Below, piece by piece: positions 1 to 4,073 of a stretch of 5,153 bases of DNA. The stretch spans positions 1 through 5,153 of the forward strand of contig CAJUJG010000100.1 in the NCBI GenBank assembly GCA_910586715.1, read 5' to 3'. Positions within the stretch are counted from its first letter, which is position 1. The number at the start of each line of letters is the position of its first letter. A model generated the notes under the pieces. That model worked only from the letters and a program-made list of their open reading frames with translations. It had not been told where the DNA came from and searched no databases. Source of the stretch: an uncultured Lachnospiraceae bacterium (lineage in GTDB: Bacteria; Bacillota; Clostridia; Lachnospirales; Lachnospiraceae). A program made the position numbers and the translations under genes.

Positions 1-34
1 CTCTTGGTAAGTCAACACCAGCAATACGAGCCAT
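1..34 (-). CDS. rpsM: 30S ribosomal protein S13, N-terminal fragment
   Basis: Only the first 11 codons are inside the window. The reverse strand reads MARIAGVDLPR from an ATG at 34..32, which is the standard start of bacterial S13, a protein of the 30S head that contacts 16S rRNA and the P-site tRNA. A strong Shine-Dalgarno, GGAGGA at 47..42, sits 7 nt ahead of the ATG and fixes the start. rpsM is normally the first gene of the alpha operon (rpsM-rpsK-rpsD-rpoA-rplQ in many Clostridia); those genes would lie beyond the left edge. The unusual point is the 340-nt gap that separates it from rpmJ. Confidence 0.95.
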   Translation of the reverse strand, partial: MARIAGVDLPR

Positions 35-84
35 GTTAAATTCCTCCATTTTGTTGCATGATAAACCGTATAATTTCCACACAG

Positions 85-93
85 ATTATCACA
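85..93 (-). promoter_or_regulatory. Possible extended -10 promoter for rpsM
   Basis: The minus strand reads TGTGATAAT, which matches the extended -10 pattern TGnTATAAT with one mismatch in the hexamer. At 17-nt spacing the -35 position (113..108) reads CAATTA, which is poor. If used, transcription would start near position 78, about 45 nt ahead of the rpsM start and downstream of the hairpin chain. The AT-rich surroundings make chance matches likely, so this is only a candidate. Confidence 0.25.
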
Positions 94-117
94 TATTAAT
101 AGTAAACTAATTGATTG

Positions 118-169
118 GGGTACGCCGTACCCGACCGGACAAAAATCCGGTTTGTCCGATACTAATCGG
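118..169 (-). promoter_or_regulatory. Overlapping hairpins with alternative pairings
   Basis: In transcript order the segment can form CCGAT/ATCGG (169-165 with 160-156, loop TAGT), CGGACAAA/TTTGTCCG (158-151 with 143-136, 7-nt loop) and GGGTAC/GTACCC (132-127 with 123-118, loop GGC). A further perfect stem, ACCGGA/TCCGGT (151-146 with 139-134), uses bases of the second stem, and the first and second stems also share 158-156. So at least two folds exclude each other. That is typical of attenuators and riboswitch expression platforms, but no terminator T-run follows on the minus strand, and no known riboswitch core was recognised. Confidence 0.5.
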
Positions 170-171
170 TT

Positions 172-203
172 TTCCGTTTCATATAAAGTTTATATAAACG
201 GAA
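172..203 (-). repeat. 14-bp inverted repeat (hairpin with one bulge)
   Basis: TTCCGTTT at 203-196 pairs with AAACGGAA at 179-172, and ATATAA at 195-190 pairs with TTATAT at 186-181. This leaves a single bulged G at 180 on the transcribed strand and a 3-nt loop, ACT. Fourteen pairs with one bulge is well beyond what is expected by chance in so short a gap. The stem is AU-rich at the tip and GC-richer at the base, and it lies directly 5' of the alternative hairpins at 169-118. Confidence 0.7.
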
Positions 204-208
204 GCATC

Positions 209-231
209 GCAGAATTGTATTGTTTTTCTGC
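209..231 (-). repeat. 6-bp hairpin in rpmJ-rpsM gap
   Basis: GCAGAA at 231-226 pairs with TTCTGC at 214-209 around an A-rich 11-nt loop (AAACAATACAA). Alone this would be weak. It is listed because it falls in line with the neighbouring hairpins and could be part of one folded RNA. Confidence 0.35.
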
Positions 232-265
232 TTACGCGAAATTTTTCTCGGTATCAAGAAGTAAA

Positions 266-291
266 CACATAACAGGCAGACCTGTCATATA
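266..291 (-). repeat. Hairpin with ACAGG/CCTGT core in rpmJ-rpsM gap
   Basis: The core is ACAGG at 285-281 paired with CCTGT at 276-272 around the loop TCTG. The stem extends outward through a G-U pair, two A-U pairs, another G-U pair, an A-U pair and a third G-U pair to about 291 and 266. The G-U pairs are possible only in the minus-strand RNA, which suggests that this strand is the one that folds. Confidence 0.4.
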
Positions 292-297
292 TTTATA

Positions 298-330
298 GTA
301 TGCACTTGCTTTGACGGAAGCCAGGCATAC
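298..330 (-). repeat. Two-part hairpin GTATGC/GCATAC in rpmJ-rpsM gap
   Basis: An outer perfect stem GTATGC (330-325) / GCATAC (303-298) encloses an asymmetric internal loop (3 and 4 nt) and an inner stem GCTT (321-318) / AAGC (311-308) with a 6-nt loop. It is the first strong hairpin after the rpmJ stop region in transcript order. Confidence 0.4.
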
Positions 331-350
331 GTCAGCCGCTCTTTCTAACC

Positions 351-383
351 AAAAACAAGCTGTTCTGATAACAATCAGCCTTG
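351..383 (-). terminator. Weak terminator or attenuator candidate at the end of rpmJ
   Basis: On the minus strand CAAGGCTG (383-376) pairs with CAGCTTG (362-356), with one bulged G at 380, and is followed at once by TTTTT (355-351). An alternative inner stem CTGAT/ATCAG (378-374 with 369-365) competes with it. The stem contains the rpmJ stop codon. It is short, moderately GC and has a 13-nt loop, so any termination would be partial. It could separate rpmJ transcription from the alpha operon. Confidence 0.3.
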
Positions 384-488
384 TCTCTGCTTATGCTTCG
401 GGTTTTCACAGATAATTCTGATTCTGCCCTTTCTCTTGATAACTTTGCATTTTTCGCAAATAGGTTTTACTGATGATCTAACTTTCAT
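375..488 (-). CDS. rpmJ: 50S ribosomal protein L36 (zinc-binding form)
   Basis: A 37-residue protein starting MKVRSSVKPICEKCK and ending NPKHKQRQG, the full usual length of L36, the smallest 50S protein, which packs against 23S rRNA near the L6 and L16 region. The zinc ligands of the C+ type are all present: Cys11, Cys14, Cys27 and His32. The ATG at 488..486 is preceded by GGAGGA (499-494) at 5-nt spacing, and the stop is TGA at 377..375. Unlike its upstream neighbours it is not tightly coupled: 178 nt separate it from infA and 340 nt from rpsM. It has its own good promoter at 627-599, so it probably heads a transcript that continues into the alpha operon as well as being read through from the spc operon. 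Confidence 0.97.
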   Translation of the reverse strand: MKVRSSVKPICEKCKVIKRKGRIRIICENPKHKQRQG

Positions 489-515
489 CTTAATCCTCCA
501 TTCTTTGCTACGTCT

Positions 516-543
516 CACAAATTTGGGCGTAAGCACAAATTTG
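516..543 (-). repeat. Direct repeat of CAAATTTGTG, period 18
   Basis: CAAATTTGTG occurs at 543-534 and again at 525-516 with 8 nt between. The CAAATTTG part is itself a palindrome, so the two copies can also pair with each other to form an 8-bp stem around a 10-nt loop. As DNA it resembles a tandem operator for a dimeric regulator; as RNA it would be a hairpin between the 11-bp stem and the rpmJ ribosome binding site. Confidence 0.55.
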
Positions 544-545
544 CC

Positions 546-570
546 AGTTGAAAATCTTAGATTTTCAACT
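546..570 (-). repeat. Perfect 11-bp hairpin in the rpmJ leader
   Basis: AGTTGAAAATC at 570-560 pairs perfectly with GATTTTCAACT at 556-546 around a TAA triloop. No T-run follows, so it is not a terminator. It begins 2 nt after the strong Shine-Dalgarno at 581-573 and encloses the short TTG-AAA-ATC-TAA frame. Confidence 0.7.
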
Positions 571-581
571 TACCCTCCTTT
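557..581 (-). promoter_or_regulatory. Orphan Shine-Dalgarno with a 3-codon minigene
   Basis: AAAGGAGGG at 581-573 is one of the strongest ribosome binding sites in the window, yet it is about 85 nt ahead of rpmJ. Four nt after it, TTG AAA ATC TAA (568-557) would encode only Met-Lys-Ile. It could be a real minigene that parks ribosomes on the leader hairpin, a standby site for rpmJ, or a remnant of a lost gene. Initiation at TTG is known but less efficient than at ATG. Whether ribosomes use the site cannot be told from sequence. Confidence 0.35.
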
Positions 582-598
582 CAAAAAGACCGTCTCAT

Positions 599-627
599 AT
601 TATAGCATGCATAACCTTGAAAAGCAA
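599..627 (-). promoter_or_regulatory. Sigma-A type promoter upstream of rpmJ
   Basis: The -10 is a perfect TATAAT (604-599), preceded by TGC to give an extended -10 (TGnTATAAT). A 17-nt spacer separates it from TTGCTT at 627-622 (TTG matched in the -35 box). The DNA from about 665 to 628 is very AT-rich and could act as an UP element. Spacing and sequence are close to ideal for the main vegetative sigma factor. It lies wholly between infA and rpmJ, so it would give rpmJ and the alpha operon a supply of transcript independent of the spc operon promoter. Confidence 0.8.
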
Positions 628-666
628 GCCTTAATACGAATATTTTATAAGAAAATATGGAAACTT

Positions 667-885
667 TTATTTATCTCTCCATATAATTCTTCCCTTCGAC
701 AGGTCGTAGGGTGAAAGCTCCAATGTCACCTTATCGCCCGGAAGAATACGGATAAAGTTCTGCCTCAGCTTTCCGCTGATGTGTGCAAGCACTCTGTGAC
801 CATTCTCGAGCTCCACCTGAAACATTGTGTTCGGAAGCTTCTCAACTACAGTTCCTTCTATTTCAATTACATCGGACTTTGACAT
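667..885 (-). CDS. infA: Translation initiation factor IF-1
   Basis: A 72-residue protein, the usual IF-1 length, forming a single OB fold that binds the 30S A site and helps IF-2 and IF-3 select the initiator tRNA. Family landmarks are visible: GTVVEKLPNTMF at 11-22, ENGHRVLAHISGKLR at 27-41, IRILPGDKV at 45-53 and SPYDLSKGRI at 58-67. The ATG (885-883) shares a base with the stop of the KOW gene (TAATG), and AGGAGG (898-893) inside that gene gives 7-nt spacing, so translation of the two is probably coupled. A TAA stop at 669-667 is followed by the AT-rich region of the rpmJ promoter; no terminator is evident. Confidence 0.98.
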   Translation of the reverse strand: MSKSDVIEIEGTVVEKLPNTMFQVELENGHRVLAHISGKLRQNFIRILPGDKVTLELSPYDLSKGRIIWRDK

Positions 886-1139
886 TATTTTACCTCCTGA
901 ATGTCTCTACAATATTGCTTTATTTGATACTTAATTTCTTCGTTCGTGACAGAAGATACCTCTGTCCTCCTGCCTGTTTTTTTAATAACCTGAATATGCT
1001 TTTTGTTCTTTTTCTTTAACCGGTCGGTGGTTCTCAAATCTCCATCCGATAAATACACAAAATCTTTATCTTCATCAACAATCAGATAAACCTTGCCTTT
1101 GTCGTGTCCGGACAGCGAATATGCCAAATATCCTATCAT
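885..1139 (-). CDS. KOW-domain putative RNA-binding protein (L14e-like)
   Basis: An 84-residue protein. A KOW-type segment opens it (GYLAYSLSGHDKGKVYLIVD from residue 3, then FVYLSDG near 27-33), followed by a basic stretch, LKKKNKKHIQVIKKTGRR (41-58), of the type seen in KOW RNA-binding proteins related to the archaeal and eukaryotic L14e family. A small KOW gene between map and infA is a common Firmicutes arrangement. Its molecular role is not established to my knowledge; ribosome association is an inference from the domain and its neighbours. An upstream ATG-free extension to 1178 (13 more residues) would overlap map and lacks a good ribosome binding site, whereas ATG 1139-1137 has AGGAGA 6 nt ahead, so the shorter form is chosen. 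It ends one base into infA. Confidence 0.85.
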   Translation of the reverse strand: MIGYLAYSLSGHDKGKVYLIVDEDKDFVYLSDGDLRTTDRLKKKNKKHIQVIKKTGRRTEVSSVTNEEIKYQIKQYCRDIQEVK

Positions 1140-1145
1140 ATTGTT

Positions 1146-1151
1146 TCTCCT
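1146..1151 (-). promoter_or_regulatory. Ribosome binding site that fixes the KOW gene start
   Basis: AGGAGA on the minus strand overlaps the map stop codon TAG (1152-1150) and lies 6 nt ahead of the ATG at 1139. A ribosome ending map would be placed directly on this site, which favours coupled initiation and argues against the longer upstream start. Confidence 0.75.
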
Positions 1152-1902
1152 ATAAAAGTGTAAGAATTTCCGGCTCACCGTCCGTTACAAGAATTGTATT
1201 TTCGTAGTGGGCAGACAGCGATCCGTCCTCCGTCACCACTGTCCAGTCATCATCAAGCCACTCAACCTCATAGCCTCCCATGTTAATCATCGGCTCTACG
1301 GCAAGCGTCATTCCCGGATGAAGCTTTAACCCTCTTCTTTTTTGCCTGAAATTAGGTATCTGCGGGTCTTCATGAAGCGATGTCCCAATACCATGTCCGA
1401 CCAAATCTTCCACGATACCATATCCAAACTGTGATATATACTCATCAATTCTGTTTGAAATATCGTGCAGGTGATTTCCTGCCTTTGCTCGCTTAATCCC
1501 CTCAAAAAAGGAGTTCCTTGTCTCATCAATCAGCTGCTGTGCTTCCGGGCTGATACGCCCTACTCCATAAGTGCGTGCTGCATCAGAATGGTATCCTCTA
1601 TAAATCAATCCACAGTCAAGACTTACAATATCTCCTTCCTGAAGAATCCTCTCGGCGCTCGGTATTCCATGCACAACCTCATCATTAACCGAAACACAAA
1701 TTGATGCCGGATATCCGTTATAATGCAGAAAATTTGGTACGCAGCCATATCCCCTGATCAGCTTCTCACCAAGCCGGTCAATATCTAACGTGGAAATCCC
1801 CGGTTCAATCGCCTGTCCAAGCTCTTCATGCACTTTTGCAAGGAGCTTGCAGGAATGCCGCATCAAATCGATTTCCCGCTGCGATTTAATTGTAACAGCC
1901 AT
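1150..1902 (-). CDS. map: Methionine aminopeptidase, type I
   Basis: A 250-residue metalloprotease that removes the initiator methionine from new proteins with a small second residue. It is a single pita-bread catalytic domain without an N-terminal zinc-finger extension, typical of bacterial type Ia enzymes (E. coli about 264 residues). The five metal ligands are present: Asp96 (SLDCG), Asp107 (YHSDAART), His170 (GHGIG), Glu203 (VEPM) and Glu234 (HYENT), with the catalytic His78 (VVHGI). The ATG at 1902 has GAGGA 8 nt ahead (1915-1911). An in-frame ATG at 1926 is followed by a TAA after six codons, so it cannot be the start. It lies 26 nt after adk and 10 nt before the KOW gene, and is clearly co-transcribed with both. 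Confidence 0.98.
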   Translation of the reverse strand: MAVTIKSQREIDLMRHSCKLLAKVHEELGQAIEPGISTLDIDRLGEKLIRGYGCVPNFLHYNGYPASICVSVNDEVVHGIPSAERILQEGDIVSLDCGLIYRGYHSDAARTYGVGRISPEAQQLIDETRNSFFEGIKRAKAGNHLHDISNRIDEYISQFGYGIVEDLVGHGIGTSLHEDPQIPNFRQKRRGLKLHPGMTLAVEPMINMGGYEVEWLDDDWTVVTEDGSLSAHYENTILVTDGEPEILTLL

Positions 1903-1928
1903 TTCTTATTTCCTCACGTCTTCCATGA

Positions 1929-2570
1929 TTATTTCAGTATATCCACAATCGCCGCGAACACATCCTTCATATCCTGCGTGCCGTCAACTGACTTTAAAAC
2001 ACCCTGCTTATCATAGAAATCAATCAAGGGCTGTGTCTGCTTATGATATACATCCAAACGGTTTCCAACCGTCTCAGGCTTATCGTCATCTCTTAATATA
2101 AGCTCTGAATTACATTTGTCACAAATGCCTTCGCTTTTGGGCGGAATGTGCACAATATGATAAGTTGCGCCGCATGTCACACAGGCACGTCTTCCCGACA
2201 TTCTGTTGATAATATTTTCATCCGGAACATCCACGTTGATTGCGTAATCAATCTTGTCACCAAGCTCGGTTAGCGCCTTGTCAAGTACCTGCGCCTGTGG
2301 TATCGTCCGCGGAAAACCATCGAGCACATACCCGTTCTTACAGTCTTCCTGTGCAACTCTGTCCAAAAGAATTTTTACGGTAAGCTCATCCGGAACAAGC
2401 TGCCCCTGATCCATATACTTTTTTGCTTCCATGCCAAGCTCCGTACCGTTTTTAATATTTGCACGGAAAATATCGCCTGTCGAAACGTGGGGGATAGCAA
2501 ACTTCTCTGCTATCATCTTTGCCTGCGTCCCTTTTCCTGCGCCGGGTGCACCTAACATTATAATCTTCAT
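1929..2570 (-). CDS. adk: Adenylate kinase, zinc-type LID
   Basis: A 213-residue long-form adenylate kinase that converts ATP plus AMP to two ADP in the cytoplasm and so keeps the nucleotide pool balanced. Visible parts: the P-loop GAPGAGKGT at 7-15, the AMP-binding region with STGDIFR at 30-36, DGFPRT at 84-89 and the LID domain. The LID holds four cysteines at 130, 133, 150 and 153 (CVTC and CDKC), the structural zinc site known from Gram-positive adenylate kinases and absent from E. coli. The ATG at 2570 is preceded by AAGGAGG (2584-2578) at 7-nt spacing. A 189-nt gap separates it from secY, so adk may have some expression of its own. It is followed 26 nt later by map. Confidence 0.98.
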   Translation of the reverse strand: MKIIMLGAPGAGKGTQAKMIAEKFAIPHVSTGDIFRANIKNGTELGMEAKKYMDQGQLVPDELTVKILLDRVAQEDCKNGYVLDGFPRTIPQAQVLDKALTELGDKIDYAINVDVPDENIINRMSGRRACVTCGATYHIVHIPPKSEGICDKCNSELILRDDDKPETVGNRLDVYHKQTQPLIDFYDKQGVLKSVDGTQDMKDVFAAIVDILK

Positions 2571-2593
2571 CTCGCGTCCTCCTTACAACAATT

Positions 2594-2622
2594 TTTAAAA
2601 TAAGCCTCTTAAATACCTTCAA
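2594..2622 (-). promoter_or_regulatory. Weak promoter candidate for adk
   Basis: TTGAAG at 2622-2617 and TTTAAA at 2599-2594 are separated by exactly 17 nt, each matching four of six consensus bases. The expected transcript start, near 2587, would leave a leader of under 20 nt that still includes the adk ribosome binding site. The AT-rich gap makes chance matches likely. Confidence 0.28.
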
Positions 2623-2690
2623 TTCAGCATATTCTTTTATTGATGCAAATATCCTCAATTCAAAGCACTCTGTCTTATGTTTAAAACAGC

Positions 2691-2708
2691 ATGTTTTCAT
2701 GAAAACAT
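2691..2708. repeat. Perfect 18-bp palindrome
   Basis: ATGTTTTCATGAAAACAT is identical to its reverse complement. As DNA it has the symmetry of an operator for a dimeric regulator; as RNA it folds to a short AU-rich hairpin. Its AAAACA half can instead pair with the TGTTTT at 2689-2684 just downstream on the transcript, giving a second, exclusive fold. Confidence 0.65.
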
Positions 2709-2738
2709 ACAGAAGCAAAGCCTACGCTTTGCTCCTGT
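2709..2738 (-). terminator. Hairpin after secY, possible weak terminator or attenuator
   Basis: AGCAAAGC at 2733-2726 pairs perfectly with GCTTTGCT at 2721-2714 around a GTAG loop. After one mismatch (2734/2713) four more pairs (2738-2735 with 2712-2709) extend the stem to 12 pairs. The following transcript, TGTTTTC, is only weakly T-rich and belongs to the palindrome, so full termination is unlikely. Partial termination or protection of the 3' end of the secY message is possible. Confidence 0.45.
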
Positions 2739-2759
2739 CTGTCGTCCGGCTGCTTATGA

Positions 2760-4073
2760 TTAATCATTCAAAAAGCCTTTATAGTTGCGTACAAGCATCT
2801 GCGACTCAATCTGCTTGATTGTCTCAAGCACAACGCTTACAATAATGATTAAGCTTGTTCCACCAAAGGAAACAGATGCATTAAACACTCCGTTAAAGAA
2901 GAACGGAACCACTGCAACAATTACAAGACCGATTGCACCAATGAAAATAATCGCATTGAGCACCTTCGTCAGGTAATCGCTGGTAGGTCTTCCTGGTCTG
3001 ATACCCGGAATAAAACCGCCCTGCTTCTTCATATTGTTTGCAATCTCTAACGGGTTAAAGGTCAGTGATGTATAGAAATATGCAAAGAATACTGTCAATA
3101 TGATATATACCACAAGACCAATCGAATACTGCAACTGGCTTGGACTACACCAATTATCCTGATTTAATCCATTCAAAATCTGTCTCCACACGCCATTTCC
3201 ATTGTATCCCACCAATGTTGAAATTACAATCGGGAACTGCATCAATGAAGAAGAAAAGATAATCGGAATAACACCTGCCGTATTAACTTTTAACGGAAGG
3301 AACGTCATCTGACCTCCAACCATTTTATTGCCCTGGATTTTTTTCGCATACTGTACGGGAATTTTACGCACAGCACTGTTCAGCACTACGACGAAAACAA
3401 CCATTGCCAGGATAATCGCAAGAATAATCAGTCCGGCAACAACCGCCAAAGGAATCGATTTTCCCTGACAGAACTGCTCATACAGGCTGCTAAAGTCATC
3501 CGGCAAACGAGAGATGATATTGATAACAAGCACGATTGAAATACCGTTACCCACACCGTTCTCCGTAATCCGTTCACCAATCCACATCAGGAAAGCACTG
3601 CCCGCCGTCAATACGGCAATTACCGTAATAACCTCCAACGGACCATAATTCTGAAGCAGACCCTGATTACCAAATCCGATTGCCATAGCGCCACTCTCAA
3701 TCAGCGCCAAAGCAACCGTCACATAACGCGTAATCGAAGCGAGCTTCTTTCTTCCGTCCTCTCCGTCCTTTTGCATCTCCTCAAGCTTCGGAATTGCAAT
3801 TGTAAGAAGCTGTATAATAATGGAAGACGTAATATACGGGGTGATATTCAGCGCAAATACAGACATTCTTGAAAAAGAACCGCCTGTAAATGCGTCAAAA
3901 AAGTTAAATGCACCACCGGTCTGAGCCTCAAACCATGAAGAAAAATAGTCTCTGTTTACGCCCGGAATAGGGAGCTGGGAACCAAAACGGATTACAATTA
4001 ACATCAGAAAGGTAAACAGCAGCTTACTCCGGATTTCTTTAATCTTAAAAGCGTTCTTTAATGTAGAAAACAT
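2760..4073 (-). CDS. secY: Preprotein translocase channel subunit SecY
   Basis: A 437-residue integral membrane protein, normal SecY length, the pore of the SecYEG channel through which SecA and the ribosome pass secreted and membrane proteins. Ten hydrophobic segments can be picked out, roughly at 17-36, 71-95, 115-136, 148-166, 176-190, 209-232, 265-289, 315-336, 371-391 and 401-420. Family signatures include ALNITPYITSSIIIQLL (74-90), GERITENGVGNGIS (166-179), RKIPVQYAKK (236-245, cytoplasmic loop 4) and GGFIPGIRPGRPT (352-364, cytoplasmic loop 5), where Arg359 corresponds to the conserved arginine needed for SecA function in E. coli. The ATG shares a base with the rplO stop (TAATG), and GAGGTGAT at 4084-4077 is an extended match to the 16S 3' end. 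It is the last tightly coupled gene before the 189-nt gap. Confidence 0.98.
   Translation of the reverse strand: MFSTLKNAFKIKEIRSKLLFTFLMLIVIRFGSQLPIPGVNRDYFSSWFEAQTGGAFNFFDAFTGGSFSRMSVFALNITPYITSSIIIQLLTIAIPKLEEMQKDGEDGRKKLASITRYVTVALALIESGAMAIGFGNQGLLQNYGPLEVITVIAVLTAGSAFLMWIGERITENGVGNGISIVLVINIISRLPDDFSSLYEQFCQGKSIPLAVVAGLIILAIILAMVVFVVVLNSAVRKIPVQYAKKIQGNKMVGGQMTFLPLKVNTAGVIPIIFSSSLMQFPIVISTLVGYNGNGVWRQILNGLNQDNWCSPSQLQYSIGLVVYIILTVFFAYFYTSLTFNPLEIANNMKKQGGFIPGIRPGRPTSDYLTKVLNAIIFIGAIGLVIVAVVPFFFNGVFNASVSFGGTSLIIIVSVVLETIKQIESQMLVRNYKGFLND

Larger units (their letters stand above)
35..374 (-). other. Long structured intergenic region between rpmJ and rpsM
   Basis: This 340-nt stretch holds no convincing gene on either strand. 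Read in the direction of transcription it contains a chain of hairpins: 330-298, 291-266, 231-209, 203-172, an overlapping set at 169-134, and 132-118. About 80 nt of AT-rich sequence then leads to the rpsM ribosome binding site. None of the hairpins between 330 and 118 is followed by a clear T-run on the minus strand, so they do not look like plain terminators. In Bacillus-type operons rpmJ and rpsM are close together, so this insert is unexpected. It could be a regulatory leader for the alpha operon (ribosomal proteins of this operon, notably S4, regulate it in other bacteria), a small RNA, or a dispersed intergenic repeat. The sequence alone does not decide. Confidence 0.6.
489..592 (-). 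promoter_or_regulatory. rpmJ leader (5' untranslated region)
   Basis: If transcription starts about 7 nt after the -10 at 604-599, the leader is about 104 nt long. In order it contains a strong orphan Shine-Dalgarno (581-573), a perfect 11-bp hairpin (570-546), two copies of CAAATTTGTG (543-534 and 525-516) and the true rpmJ ribosome binding site (499-494). The 7-mer TGAGACG occurs near the predicted transcript start (597-591) and again at 517-511. This is far more structure than a simple spacer needs, and it suggests post-transcriptional control of rpmJ. Confidence 0.5.
2571..2759 (-). other. secY-adk intergenic region with inverted repeats
   Basis: This 189-nt gap is long for an otherwise tightly packed operon. 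In transcript order it holds a hairpin at 2738-2709, a perfect 18-bp palindrome at 2708-2691, a further TGTTTT copy at 2689-2684 that can compete for the same AAAACA partner, AT-rich sequence with a weak promoter candidate (2622-2594), and the adk ribosome binding site (2584-2578). A minus-strand frame, out of frame with adk, stays open across most of the gap from about 2718 and runs into adk to 2452; it has no ribosome binding site and is not called as a gene. Confidence 0.6.

Noticed and set aside
36..59. Seven-codon frame ATG CAA CAA AAT GGA GGA ATT TAA ahead of rpsM
   Set aside because: It has no ribosome binding site at a workable distance and simply overlaps the rpsM Shine-Dalgarno; it is probably chance.
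156..175. Plus-strand terminator (CCGAT/ATCGG followed by TTTT)
   Set aside because: No plus-strand gene ends nearby, and the stem is only 5 bp.
638..658. AT-only hairpin ATATTTT/AAAATAT after infA as a terminator
   Set aside because: It has no G-C pairs and no T-run following; it is better explained as part of the AT-rich region upstream of the rpmJ promoter.
436..714. Plus-strand open frame of 92 codons across rpmJ, its leader and the rpmJ promoter
   Set aside because: It runs antisense to rpmJ and its promoter, has no recognisable protein features, and lies opposite a clear gene.
1140..1178. Longer 97-residue form of the KOW protein
   Set aside because: The extra 13 residues overlap map, do not look like the family, and the ATG at 1139 has a much better ribosome binding site.
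1790..2101. Plus-strand open frames antisense to map and adk
   Set aside because: They are antisense shadows of well-recognised genes with intact catalytic motifs on the minus strand.
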